A DNA stretch of 64,000 nt from Alkalicella caledoniensis (GCF_014467015.1 NZ_CP058559.1:744001-808000), one strand, 5' to 3'. Shown: positions 25,102-35,961, numbered from the stretch's first letter. Numbers and translations: made by a program. Notes: generated by a model not told the origin, from the letters alone.

Positions 25102-25134
25102 GCTACAATTATCCAAATATTTAATAATTGTAGC
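25102..25134. repeat. Palindrome (dispersed family, member 5)
   Basis: GCTACAATTAT / ATAATTGTAGC 11-bp arms around CCAAATATTTA, matching the GGCTACAATTATCCA arm of member 1. Its right arm supplies the -35 region (TTGTAG) of the ABC-F promoter. Confidence 0.75.
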
Positions 25135-25156
25135 CTCACATCTTTTATGTTATAAT
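25128..25156 (+). promoter_or_regulatory. Sigma-A promoter of the ABC-F gene
   Basis: TTGTAG (25128-25133), 17-bp spacer, TATAAT (25151-25156). Confidence 0.65.
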
Positions 25157-25179
25157 GGGGAGGTTAATTTTCTATATAA

Positions 25180-26808
<1,629 letters not shown>

Positions 26809-26810
<2 letters not shown>

Positions 26811-27969
26811 ATTTTGCTTGTTTATCTAATATTTTATTAAGCTTGTTCAAGTTTATCTTTGTTTCTATCCCTTTATCATGCCAGTGGTTTTTGCATCCAC
26901 AATAGTCAAGTATTATACACTGAGCTGGTACACCCATATCCTCTAACATCCAACCTCCTGCAATAAGTTTAAGAACACAAGCCACACCAATGACTCCTGT
27001 ATTTTTTTCAAATAGAGTTTCATGGGACTCAATTGCTGAAACAGATGATTCATGAGGGATAATCAATACCTCAAATCCTAGTTTATTTCCTAATTGTTCA
27101 AGTTGAGTTATTTCACAGGTATCACTACATTTATTGCAGGTGTAGAAACGCTCACTTTTTTTTGCAGAGCATTTGTAATATTTTTTCATACAAACAGGTA
27201 GTAGCAAGATTTTTTTACTAGTTTTTAAAAACTCCTTTCGGTATTCCCTGTTTAATATTTCAGCTCCCAGCATATTAAGATGATACTCTACCCTTGCCCT
27301 TTGACGAAAGATAGCATCTTCGCGCCACTTGTTATTTACTTTACTGCCATCTAAAAAAGCTTGTACGTTCCTAGTATAAGTCCCTAGAACTTTATTACTC
27401 TTTTTTTCGTACCACTGCGCCATGGAGGCCACTTGTTTTAAAAATTCCTCACTGCTATCTTTCGATAATGTACTTAAAAAATTTTTTAACCTATTAATTC
27501 TAATTATTTCTGTTTTAAACTCACCACTGGCTTCTAACCACAGTATTAATTTATCTAGGCTTTCCAAGTTTTTCTCTACATTAGTAGTCCTTATCTTACT
27601 ATTATTTGCTAATAATACTTCTGTAAACAACCCTTTTAATGAGTTGTAAACAGGTTTCATATATTTACTTTTACGCCGCAGTAGATCGATCTTTATTAGG
27701 ATGGTTCTATTTTTTCTTTTAATGTCCATGGCATATTTGCTATATGTTATCCAAAGCACTCCTAACATTAAGGTTTCAAGCATATATTGAGGATATGATA
27801 ATGTCTTTATACCTTTATTTATTAAGAATTTGTTGTATAGACCTAAACTCGTTGCCAAAAAAGGTTTACTTTCATTTAAAATCTCATCTGTTAATTTGGC
27901 TATATCTTCATAAAACTTTTGTGAATCCTCAGCTAAATCTTCCATTAAGTTATATGTTATTACATCCAT
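26809..27969 (-). CDS. DUF116 family protein
   Basis: 386 residues. The C-terminal half (about 245-380) is a DUF116 domain: LLPVCMKKYYKCSAKK, YTCNKCSDTCEITQLEQLGNKLG, a GVIGVACVLKLIAGG motif and CIILDYCGCKNHW. Its conserved cysteines (CxxC, C, C) suggest a metal or iron-sulfur centre; the biochemical role of DUF116 is unknown, though it occurs near lipoate or formyltransferase-type genes in some genomes. The N-terminal half (about 1-240) is helical with no recognisable domain. ATG 27969 has AGAGGG upstream. It is alone here, convergent with ABC-F. Confidence 0.8.
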
Positions 27970-28128
27970 CTAAAACACCCTCTATTTTCCATTGATAATT
28001 CATAATATCACTATTTAATTATATTAGATTAAAGTATTTATTAAGTTTGTGTTAACTTTTTTCAATTTTTTAAAATGTTATTGTTATTATAAATAAGGAA
28101 TTATATAATTTAATAAAGGAGGGATTTT

Positions 28129-28533
28129 ATGGGGAAAAAACTAACAACTTCTGGTATAACTGTTTTAGTCCTCGGAGTAATCATCGCCTTGGTGGGCCTC
28201 ATCATGTTTTTTTCAGTATTCTTTAGTGTGTTTAACATGGGATTCAGTGAACCTGATCCTTTTGGTCCTGGTTTTGGTAATGATTTCGGTCCAGGTTTTG
28301 GTGGCGTAAATATTTCAAGGGCATTTATAGGAGCCCCCCTGTTTGGTTTAGGTTGTTTCTTAGCTAAAGTTGGGCTGGGAATGACAATTGCAGGTCAGGC
28401 TGGTAATGCTGTCAAATGGTACAAAAATAATGTCAACGATTCTAGTGGATCTAGCAATAAATGTAAGCAATGTGGTTCTGATAATAATTTACAGGCTAAG
28501 TACTGCAACGCTTGTGGGCAGCAGTTGAATTAA
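28129..28533 (+). CDS. Small membrane protein with C-terminal zinc ribbon
   Basis: 134 residues: a membrane helix at about 8-35, a Gly/Phe/Pro-rich outside loop (PFGPGFGNDFGPGFGG), a second helix at about 65-90, and a cytoplasmic tail ending in a zinc ribbon (KCKQCGSDNNLQAKYCNACGQQL, four cysteines). Zinc-ribbon membrane proteins of this build occur widely in Firmicutes without known function. GGAGGG lies seven bases before ATG 28129. It has its own terminator and seems monocistronic. Confidence 0.8.
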   Translation: MGKKLTTSGITVLVLGVIIALVGLIMFFSVFFSVFNMGFSEPDPFGPGFGNDFGPGFGGVNISRAFIGAPLFGLGCFLAKVGLGMTIAGQAGNAVKWYKNNVNDSSGSSNKCKQCGSDNNLQAKYCNACGQQLN

Positions 28534-28534
28534 G

Positions 28535-28568
28535 AAAGCTATAAGGCAATGTGCCTTATAGCTTTTCT
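28535..28568 (+). terminator. Terminator of the zinc-ribbon gene
   Basis: AAAGCTATAAGGCA pairs with TGCCTTATAGCTTT around an ATG loop, followed by T residues; it also faces the convergent SDR gene. Confidence 0.85.
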
Positions 28569-28581
28569 ATTATAATACTTA

Positions 28582-29427
28582 CTACTCTTTAAGACCTACA
28601 ACAGCCTCGCTTACATTCCAAAGCCTTTTAGCTAGGTCTATATCATGGGAGCTTTTTGATGACTCTATAGGTTTTTGTTTATAAAAGTATTTTCCACTAA
28701 CACCTTCTACCTCTTTAGAAGTAGCTAAATAAATGGAAGTAGCTGCACCTTCTAGTGGTGTTTGTAAGAACCCTTTAAGGATTTTATGTATAAGCTTTCC
28801 AAATCCTGTTTCCCTGTCCACACCCATATTTGTGGAAACAGCTCCAGGGTGTAAACAGTTAACCGTAACGCCAGTTCCTTCAAGCCTTCTTGCCAGTTCA
28901 TAAGTAAATAATATATTTGCAAGTTTAGACCTAGAGTATGCTTTCATTAGATTATACCTTTTTTCAAGCCCTAGATCTTCAAATTGTATTTTCCCCACTT
29001 TATGAGCTCCTGAGGATACATTTATAATACGAGCATGGGAACTATTAGTTAAAAGGTTCAATAGTAGGTTAGTAAGCAAAAAATGACCAAAATGATTTAC
29101 ACCAAGTTGCATTTCAAATCCGTCTTTTGTAAGCTGTCTCCTTGGAAGGATTACACCGGCATTGTTTATCAAAACATCTAATCTCTGATATTTCTCCTCA
29201 AACTTCTCACAAAAGCATCTAATATCTGAAAGGGATGCTAAATCACAGAGCATCAACTCCACTTTCTTACTGTTACTTCTTTCCCTAACCTCTTTTAATG
29301 CTTCTTCACCCCTCTCTTTATTCCTACAGGCCATTATTATAGTTGCTCCCATTCTAGCTAATTCTGTAGCTGTAGCTTTACCTACTCCCGAATTGGCACC
29401 TGTTATTAATACTACTTTATTCTTCAT
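28582..29427 (-). CDS. Short-chain dehydrogenase/reductase (retinol dehydrogenase-like)
   Basis: 281 residues. Classical SDR: TGANSGVGKAT (9-19) for the cofactor, CRNKERG with the NADP-favouring arginine, NNAG (about 91-94), catalytic Ser in INVSSGAHK and YSRSK (Tyr-x3-Lys). The LNCLHPGAVSTNMG motif and C-terminal EGAATSIYLATSKEVEGVSGKYF resemble the RDH11-14/WW-oxidoreductase group, which reduces retinal-like or other lipophilic carbonyls; the bacterial substrate is unknown. ATG 29427 has AGGAGG at seven bases. Single gene. Confidence 0.92.
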   Translation of the reverse strand: MKNKVVLITGANSGVGKATATELARMGATIIMACRNKERGEEALKEVRERSNSKKVELMLCDLASLSDIRCFCEKFEEKYQRLDVLINNAGVILPRRQLTKDGFEMQLGVNHFGHFLLTNLLLNLLTNSSHARIINVSSGAHKVGKIQFEDLGLEKRYNLMKAYSRSKLANILFTYELARRLEGTGVTVNCLHPGAVSTNMGVDRETGFGKLIHKILKGFLQTPLEGAATSIYLATSKEVEGVSGKYFYKQKPIESSKSSHDIDLAKRLWNVSEAVVGLKE

Positions 29428-29582
29428 GTCAAACCTCCTGATAAAACTTGTAACTACTCTTTATATTCAATGTTTCTTTTATAATTCCTCTTTTAATAAG
29501 GTAGTAATTATTTTTCTATTATTTCTAAAGGTAAATGACTACTAGAGCAAATGTCTACCTACTCTTATCATTTAATGGATAT

Positions 29583-29661
29583 GTAAAGTACTCTAAAGTA
29601 TAGTAAATAGCAAAATAAGTGCAAGTCACCAATGTTAGTTGACACATGTGGCTAATAAAGT
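29583..29661. repeat. 79-bp direct repeat, left copy (target duplication of IS1634 element)
   Basis: Identical over 79 bases to 31648-31726. It contains TTGACA at 29639-29644, a copy of the ileS -35 box, but the element begins where the -10 should be. The flanking bases of the two copies differ (T versus C before; CCC versus ATA after), fixing the ends. Confidence 0.92.
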
Positions 29662-31647
29662 CCCACGTTTGACACTTGATGATTAAAAAAAGCCTGTAAT
29701 CCCTTGAAAATAAAGGGTTTGTAGGCTTTAATTTTTGTCAAAAAAGTGAATAATGTTTTTTACTTCTTTGTATCTTTTAGAATCTTTTTCATCTTGCTTT
29801 TTGTTACAATTTGGTAGTCTGTGCGAAAGTCAAAGGCTTCATGTAAAGCATCGGTAAAATCGGTTCTAGTATATAAGGGCTCATATCCTTCTCCCTTAAT
29901 TTCTTTGAAATTCATATCTCTTAATTCACTAATAATTTCATGACAGGTAAATTCCTCTTTAAGTCGCTTTTCTAGCATTCTATAGATGACTAAAGATATA
30001 AAGCATGTGCTGAAATGTGCTTCAATACGGTCATCTTTTTTTAAGAATACAGGTCTTGCTTTGAATTCACTTTTCATAATCCTAAAGCATTCCTCGATTT
30101 CCCATCTCCTGTGATTTACCTTAATTATTTCAGGTACATCATCCTCAAGATTTGTACAAACTCCATAAAAACCATCAAAAGCTTCTTCTTTTTGGATGAT
30201 AGCTTGATCAATGCTGTATATTTCTTTCTTTGCAATTTCACCATCAGGAGTATAGCTCGTTTTATGAATAAATCTTTTGTAATCGTTAGCATTACATTTC
30301 TTGATTTTTGTCGGGTTTGTATCTATAGTCTTTTGAGCACGTTCTATTTGTGAGTTGCGGATTTTGCGCTGATAATCCCTGTATTTGATCGAATAAGTTA
30401 CAATCAATCTTTGTTCAAAGCCATTTTCTTTGATCCAACGTTCTTTGAAATAGACCTTTGCACTTATTTTTGCTTTATCTTCAGGAGTAGCCTTATCTAT
30501 CATTTCATCGAGTTCAGAAATATCATAGTTTTTTTTGCTGCCTGGAAGTTTCCAGCCATCAGGATCAAGAGCCCATTTCTTCAGGTGTGCTTTTAATTTT
30601 TTAATAGATTGTGTGGTAATAAAAGCTCGACCATCCTTGTCGTTAAACTTTCGATTAGCTTCTGAAGCCAACCCAGCATCTGTGCACACGATAAATTTAG
30701 AAAGCTCAAAATCAGAAACGATTTTCTTTTCCAATGGTTTTAGAGTCAGTTGCTCATTCATATTCCCCCTGTTAATGCTAAAAGCCAGAGGAATGCCATC
30801 CCCGTCCATGAATAGCCCCATTTGGACTATCGGGTTTGGTCTGTGTTCTTTTGACGGACCATACTGCTTTATACCATCTCCCTGCTCTATTTCAAAAAAG
30901 TAATTGGTGCAATCATAGTAAAGAACGCCGGTATTTCTTTTGGAGACCTTCAAGCTATTTTTGTACAAGGAGGACTGGATAAAGTCTGTCTCCTTAGCAA
31001 GAATTTCAAGAGCTCTGTATATTTGATGCAAATCATATTTGGGTTGTTCTATAAACTTTTTAGAAAGCTCATATGTAGCAAGTTTTGAAGAAGGGAAGAT
31101 AATTCTACCGTAAATAAGCCTGGAAAGAATCGAGTCTAAATCAAAATCAAACTTATATTTTTGTGATATTTCCATACAAATCTTGTGTAGCCCAAGATCA
31201 TGATATATTTTTTGCAGGAATAGGTAACCGCCGTTAAACAAGCGTGGTTCACCTTTATCAATAAGTTTTGAGGGGGAGTACTTTACAAGAACTTCCCTTT
31301 TTTCTTCCTTTTCTTTTTTGTTAAGTTCTTCTACGTAATTTTTTGCCCATTCTATGGGATCTTGGTCGATTAATTTTTTTTCTAAATCAGCAACGGTACC
31401 GAGCTTTTCAACAACTTTAGAAGAGCGCTTTCCATTTTCGTAAATAGACTTAACCACATATAAAGATGCGGCATTTTTTGAACTAACAATTTGTAGTCTC
31501 ATTTTTTTACACCACCCTTACAAACAACTACTTATATCATAACACATTGTTAAACATTGTGCACTAAAAATATGTAAAGTTTGACAAAAAAATAAGCCTA
31601 TATTAAGGCTTACAAGAACTTTTCATCTATTCAACTGTCAAAGACCC
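29662..31647 (-). mobile_element. IS1634-family insertion sequence (1986 bp)
   Basis: Contains one transposase gene. Near the ends are inverted repeats: TTTGACACTTGA (29668-29679) and the complement of TTTGACAGTTGA (31631-31642), 11 of 12 identical. It lies between 79-bp direct repeats. Members of this group (IS1549-like) are known for unusually long target duplications. A hairpin with T tract (29690-29730) ends the transposase transcript. Confidence 0.9.
29760..31502 (-). CDS. IS1634-family transposase
   Basis: 580 residues, the usual length. DDE-type catalytic core: first Asp in LYYDCTNYFFE, second in FIVCTDAGLASEANR, Glu in the RRWEIEECFRIMKSEFKARPVFLKKDDRI block that carries the family's Y/W-x2-R-x3-E-x6-K-like signature. 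The C-terminal EAHFSTCFISLVIYRMLEKRL is typical for IS4/IS1634 enzymes. No frameshift or internal stop is visible and both element ends are present, so the copy could be active. ATG 31502 has AAGGGTGG upstream. Confidence 0.95.
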   Translation of the reverse strand: MRLQIVSSKNAASLYVVKSIYENGKRSSKVVEKLGTVADLEKKLIDQDPIEWAKNYVEELNKKEKEEKREVLVKYSPSKLIDKGEPRLFNGGYLFLQKIYHDLGLHKICMEISQKYKFDFDLDSILSRLIYGRIIFPSSKLATYELSKKFIEQPKYDLHQIYRALEILAKETDFIQSSLYKNSLKVSKRNTGVLYYDCTNYFFEIEQGDGIKQYGPSKEHRPNPIVQMGLFMDGDGIPLAFSINRGNMNEQLTLKPLEKKIVSDFELSKFIVCTDAGLASEANRKFNDKDGRAFITTQSIKKLKAHLKKWALDPDGWKLPGSKKNYDISELDEMIDKATPEDKAKISAKVYFKERWIKENGFEQRLIVTYSIKYRDYQRKIRNSQIERAQKTIDTNPTKIKKCNANDYKRFIHKTSYTPDGEIAKKEIYSIDQAIIQKEEAFDGFYGVCTNLEDDVPEIIKVNHRRWEIEECFRIMKSEFKARPVFLKKDDRIEAHFSTCFISLVIYRMLEKRLKEEFTCHEIISELRDMNFKEIKGEGYEPLYTRTDFTDALHEAFDFRTDYQIVTKSKMKKILKDTKK

Positions 31648-31726
31648 GTAAAGTACTCTAAAGTATAGTAAATAGCAAAATAAGTGCAAGTCACCAATGT
31701 TAGTTGACACATGTGGCTAATAAAGT
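31648..31726. repeat. 79-bp direct repeat, right copy
   Basis: Identical to 29583-29661. This copy leads straight into the TATAAT of the ileS promoter and so keeps that promoter complete. Confidence 0.92.
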
Positions 31727-31733
31727 ATATAAT
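31704..31733 (+). promoter_or_regulatory. Sigma-A promoter of ileS
   Basis: TTGACA (31704-31709), 18-bp spacer, TATAAT (31728-31733). The -35 and most of the spacer lie within the duplicated target sequence. Confidence 0.85.
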
Positions 31734-31754
31734 ATAACCTAATATAATAGTAAA

Positions 31755-31996
31755 AGCTATGAAAAGGACAGTAGTAAAAGGAAGTAGTTTTCAGAGAGAT
31801 AATCACTTTGCTGCGAGATTATTAAACAAAACCTTTTATGAATATCACCTTTGAGTTGGGTTGCCGAAATTAAGTAAGCCTCCCCGTTTAAGAATACGTT
31901 ACATTCTTTTGAGTGACAGCATTTTTTTGCTGTAATCAGGGTGGTACCGCGGATATTCCGTCCCTAAGTCTGTAAACTAGACTTAGGGACTTTTTT
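31755..31996 (+). ncRNA. T-box riboswitch (isoleucine) upstream of ileS
   Basis: Leader with GGACAGTAGTA-type start, likely Ile specifier ATC at 31844-31846, T-box AGGGTGGTACCGCGG at 31938-31952, and terminator arms GTCCCTAAGTCT / AGACTTAGGGAC (31960-31990) followed by TTTTTT. It senses uncharged tRNA-Ile and controls ileS. Confidence 0.95.
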
Positions 31997-32035
31997 ATTA
32001 TTATAAGCATATTAGAAAGAAAGGAATGAATAACA

Positions 32036-35000
32036 GTGGAAAAATTTAAAGAGTTATCCAATGCCCCAGTTAAAGAAAATGAAGCTATTGTTTCGGATTT
32101 CTGGGATAGTGTGGATCTACTTCAAAAGACTGTTGATGTCAGAGAAGGATCTAAACCATTTGTATTTTTTGAGGGTCCCCCCACTGCAAATGGCAAGCCA
32201 GGTATCCACCACGTAATCTCTAGAACATTAAAGGATTCTGTGTGTAGATACAAAACCATGGAGGGATTCCAAGTTAAAAGAAAGGCAGGTTGGGATACCC
32301 ATGGCCTACCTGTGGAGCTTGAAGTGGAAAAACAACTAAAACTATCTAGCAAAACAGATATAGAAAATTACGGTTTAGCAGAGTTTAACCATAAGTGCCG
32401 TGAGTCTGTATTTACCTATGAAAAGCTTTGGAGAGATATGACTAGGAGAATGGGTTACCTTATCGATCTTGAAAATCCGTATATCACCCTAGACAACGAC
32501 TATATAGAATCAGTTTGGTGGATTTTAGATAAGTTTAATAAAGAAGGCTATATCTATGAAGGTCATAAGATATTACCCTATTGCCCCAGATGTGGAACTG
32601 GTCTTGCTTCCCACGAGGTTGCACAAGGATATAAGGAAATTAAATCTAATACTGTAATTGTTCCATTTAAAGTAAAAGACAAGGATGAATACTTCCTTGT
32701 TTGGACAACAACTCCTTGGACATTGGCTTCAAATGTTGCCTTAGCTGTACATCCAAATGAAACTTATGTAAAAGCTTTAAAGGATGGTAAAGTTTATATC
32801 GTCGAAAAAACACTGTCCAGTAAAGTTCTTAAGGAAGACTATGAAATAATCGAAGAAGTAAAAGGTACAGACTTAGAGCATACAGAGTATGAGCAACTTA
32901 TGCCATTTGTAAAGCCAGATAAAAAAGCCTTCTTCGTAACCGTTGCAGATTATGTAACAACCGGTGATGGTACAGGTATTGTTCATATAGCACCTGCATT
33001 TGGTGAAGATGACTACCATGTTGGACTTAAATACAATCTTCCTGTACTACAACCTGTTGATGATGCAGGTAAGTACACAACAACACCATGGGAAGGTAAA
33101 TTTGTAATGGACTGTGATGTTGATATTATCAAATGGTTACATGGTGAAGGAAAATTGTTTAGCAAAGAAAAAATTGATCATAACTACCCACATTGCTGGA
33201 GATGTCAAACACCTCTTTTATACTACGGAAAGCCAAGTTGGTTCATCGAAGTAACCAAGATGAAAGATCAGCTTATTGCTAACAACAACACAGTTGAGTG
33301 GTACCCAAGCTATGTTGGTGAAAAACGTTTCGGCAACTGGCTAGAAAATCTAAATGACTGGGCTATTTCAAGAAACCGTTACTGGGGTACTCCACTAAAT
33401 GTATGGAAATGTGAATGTGGCCATAAAGAGTCTGTAGGTTCAAGACAAGAACTTATGGACAGAGCCATAGAAGATATCGATGAAACAGTTGAGCTGCATA
33501 GACCTTTTGTAGATGACATTCACTTAAGATGTGAAAAGTGCCAAGGCTCCATGACCCGTGTACCAGAAGTAATTGACTGCTGGTTTGACAGTGGTGCCAT
33601 GCCTTTTGCACAACACCATTACCCATTTAAAAACAAGGAAAACTTTGATCAATTATTCCCTGCAGATTACATCTGTGAAGGTATTGACCAAACTCGTGGA
33701 TGGTTCTATTCACTACTGGCCATTTCTACATTTGTTACAGGAAAAGCGCCTTATAAAAAGGTTTTGGTTAATGACCTTATCTTAGACAAAGAAGGACGTA
33801 AAATGTCTAAGTCAAAGGGCAATACAGTTGACCCATTTGAACTATTTGATATGTATGGTGCAGATGTATTAAGATGGTACCTTCTTTATGTTTCCCCTGC
33901 TTGGTCACCAACTAAGTTTGATATAGAAGGACTAAAGGAAGTACAAAGTAAGTTCTTTGGTACCCTTAAAAATGTTTATACATTCTTTACCCTATATGCA
34001 AACACCGATGAAATTAACCCTAAGGATTTTTTCGTTGACTATAACAAGCGCCCTGAATTAGATAGGTGGTTATTATCCAAATTCAACACCCTTGTTAGTG
34101 AAGTTAAATCCGACATGGATGTATTAGACCTTACTAAAGCTGTTAGGAAGATCCAGGAGTTCGTTAATGAGGATTTATCAAACTGGTATATCCGTCGTGC
34201 TCGCCGTCGATTCTGGGCTGCAGAGTTAGATGACGACAAAAAAGCTGTTTACAACACCACATATGAAGTTTTAGAGGGTGTTGCTAGATTAGTTGCTCCT
34301 TTCGCACCATATCTATCGGAGGAAGTTTACAGAAACTTAACTGGAGAACTTTCTGTTCATCTAGCTGATTACCCAGTTGTTAATGAGACACTAATTGATA
34401 AACATGTTGAAGAAAGAATGGATCTTGTAAGGGATTTAGTGGGACTTGGACGTTCTGCTAGGGTTCAGTGTAAAATCAAAATCCGTCAACCCCTTCAGAA
34501 AATGATTATCGATGGTGCCCATTATGACCTAACTCATGATTTAGTTCCACTTATGCAAGAGGAACTAAATATAAAAGATGTTGAGTTTGCTAAAAACCTT
34601 GATAACTTCATGAACTATAGCCTGAAGCCTAACTTTAAAGTAGCAGGCCCAATACTTGGTGGTAAAATTAAGCTACTAGGCCCTGCACTGGGTAAAGTTA
34701 ATGCCAGTGAAGTAATTCCAAAGTTAGAAGCTGGCGAAACCATTAGCGTAGATCTAGGCGAGGAAACCTTAGAGCTTAACAAAGAGCTTGTTATGATTAA
34801 CATCTCTTCTAAAGAAGGATTCACCGTTGAGATGGAAAACAATCTATTTGTTATCCTAGATACCACTTTAACCCAAGAGCTAATCAATGAAGGGTATGCC
34901 CGTGAGTTTGTATCTAAGGTACAGCAAATGAGAAAAAGTAGTGGTTTTGAAGTCATGGACAATATCAGCATTGTCTATGATGCAGATGAGGAAGTTTCAG

Positions 35001-35134
35001 CTGCAGTTGAAAACTTTAAAGAGTATATTAAATCCGAGACACTGGCCCTATCCATCGAGAAAGTTCAAGATGATTCCTTAGAAAAACAAGATTTAAATGA
35101 TCATCTAACAGGAATTGGTGTAAAAAAAATATAA
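32036..35134 (+). CDS. ileS: Isoleucyl-tRNA synthetase, type 2, with altered HIGH motif
   Basis: 1032 residues, class I synthetase joining isoleucine to tRNA-Ile. It belongs to the longer, eukaryote-like type 2 group: N-terminal FVFFEGPPTANGKPGIHH rather than the YxxHDGPPYANG of type 1, and no C-terminal zinc finger of the type 1 kind. The HIGH signature reads GIHH (56-59), while KMSKS is normal at 589-593. The CP1 editing domain (about 190-400) and the anticodon-binding domain (about 690-850) are present, as are CPRCG and CQTP cysteines in CP modules. GTG start 32036 has AAGGA ten bases upstream. Regulated by the Ile T-box. GxHH forms of type 2 are linked to very high mupirocin resistance. 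Confidence 0.96.
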   Translation: MEKFKELSNAPVKENEAIVSDFWDSVDLLQKTVDVREGSKPFVFFEGPPTANGKPGIHHVISRTLKDSVCRYKTMEGFQVKRKAGWDTHGLPVELEVEKQLKLSSKTDIENYGLAEFNHKCRESVFTYEKLWRDMTRRMGYLIDLENPYITLDNDYIESVWWILDKFNKEGYIYEGHKILPYCPRCGTGLASHEVAQGYKEIKSNTVIVPFKVKDKDEYFLVWTTTPWTLASNVALAVHPNETYVKALKDGKVYIVEKTLSSKVLKEDYEIIEEVKGTDLEHTEYEQLMPFVKPDKKAFFVTVADYVTTGDGTGIVHIAPAFGEDDYHVGLKYNLPVLQPVDDAGKYTTTPWEGKFVMDCDVDIIKWLHGEGKLFSKEKIDHNYPHCWRCQTPLLYYGKPSWFIEVTKMKDQLIANNNTVEWYPSYVGEKRFGNWLENLNDWAISRNRYWGTPLNVWKCECGHKESVGSRQELMDRAIEDIDETVELHRPFVDDIHLRCEKCQGSMTRVPEVIDCWFDSGAMPFAQHHYPFKNKENFDQLFPADYICEGIDQTRGWFYSLLAISTFVTGKAPYKKVLVNDLILDKEGRKMSKSKGNTVDPFELFDMYGADVLRWYLLYVSPAWSPTKFDIEGLKEVQSKFFGTLKNVYTFFTLYANTDEINPKDFFVDYNKRPELDRWLLSKFNTLVSEVKSDMDVLDLTKAVRKIQEFVNEDLSNWYIRRARRRFWAAELDDDKKAVYNTTYEVLEGVARLVAPFAPYLSEEVYRNLTGELSVHLADYPVVNETLIDKHVEERMDLVRDLVGLGRSARVQCKIKIRQPLQKMIIDGAHYDLTHDLVPLMQEELNIKDVEFAKNLDNFMNYSLKPNFKVAGPILGGKIKLLGPALGKVNASEVIPKLEAGETISVDLGEETLELNKELVMINISSKEGFTVEMENNLFVILDTTLTQELINEGYAREFVSKVQQMRKSSGFEVMDNISIVYDADEEVSAAVENFKEYIKSETLALSIEKVQDDSLEKQDLNDHLTGIGVKKI

Positions 35135-35137
35135 AAT

Positions 35138-35177
35138 AAAGGTAACCCCAATTTTTTAAATTGGGGTTACCTTTATT
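35138..35177 (+). terminator. Terminator of ileS
   Basis: AAAGGTAACCCCAATTT and its complement, 17-bp perfect arms around TTT, followed by T-rich sequence. Confidence 0.9.
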
Positions 35178-35290
35178 TTATTAGCATTTCTCTTAAAAGA
35201 ACATAACATTGTCACTAATGCCCAGTACTCAATGGTTGCAACCTTCATAGTATGTAATGAGAGCTCAGTTCAAAAAGGAGGTGCTTTGCT

Positions 35291-35923
35291 TTGAAAAAGA
35301 AAATACCAAAAAAACAATATCACAAATGTCCCCATAAACCCCATAAACCTAAACCTTGTCCTCCCACAGAGTGCCCAGAGGGTTTTTTCCGCTATACTGT
35401 TAGGCCGGGAGACACTATTTTTTTTATAGCCAGAAGATTAGGTGTTGACCAAGGGCTAATAATTGCAAATAACCCTCTTCCTGACCCTTCCCTAATTTTT
35501 CCAGGTCAAGTTTTATGTGTCCCAATCCCTATTTCTTTCCCTTGTACCGTTGAACTCCTTCCTTTACCAGAAACACCACCCACTATACGAGGGGAAGTAT
35601 TAGTAGAACGCACTGTTACGGGCCAACATCAAGCAACTATTACCGCTAGGAATCTTGTCCCTCCATCTGTATTTGGTGATTTTGACGCCTACGTGGGAGA
35701 GGTAGCTATCGAAGGAATAGGAGTCTTCGGAGTTGTATTAACTGAGCCCCAAACTAATATTCAAGTAGGTTTTATCACTTTCCCTAGGCCAGTGTTATAT
35801 GCTGGAGCTGTGGTAACGGTTCGTCCAATAAACACTCAAACCGCAGTGGAGGGCCCTCCCATATTACAAAGGGATTTATCTCAATGTGCCAGGCCTGTAG
35901 ATTTTATACCACCTAAGGGTTAA
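35291..35923 (+). CDS. LysM-domain protein with a C-terminal surface-type domain
   Basis: 210 residues. The N-terminus is Lys/His/Pro/Cys-rich (KCPHKPHKPKPCPPTECP), then a LysM domain at about 33-78 (YTVRPGDTIFFIARRLGVDQGLIIANN, PGQVLCVP) that binds peptidoglycan, then a beta-rich C-terminal domain of about 115 residues. The C-terminal domain shares RTVTGQHQATITARNL- and DLSQC-type segments with the convergent neighbour at 35962-36414. There is no signal peptide, so a spore-coat or mother-cell location is a plausible alternative to secretion. TTG start with AAGGAGG upstream. Function inferred only in outline. Confidence 0.8.
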   Translation: MKKKIPKKQYHKCPHKPHKPKPCPPTECPEGFFRYTVRPGDTIFFIARRLGVDQGLIIANNPLPDPSLIFPGQVLCVPIPISFPCTVELLPLPETPPTIRGEVLVERTVTGQHQATITARNLVPPSVFGDFDAYVGEVAIEGIGVFGVVLTEPQTNIQVGFITFPRPVLYAGAVVTVRPINTQTAVEGPPILQRDLSQCARPVDFIPPKG

Positions 35924-35928
35924 AGATG

Positions 35929-35960
35929 AAAAAACTTCCTCATTTCGAGGAAGTTTTTTT
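35929..35960. terminator. Bidirectional terminator between the paralogous pair
   Basis: AAAAAACTTCCTC / GAGGAAGTTTTTT with an ATTTC loop; A and T tracts on both sides. Confidence 0.9.
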
Positions 35961-35961
35961 A

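Noticed and set aside
30111-30903. Three plus-strand frames within the IS1634 element
   Set aside because: Antisense shadows of the transposase; no ribosome sites and no recognisable protein.
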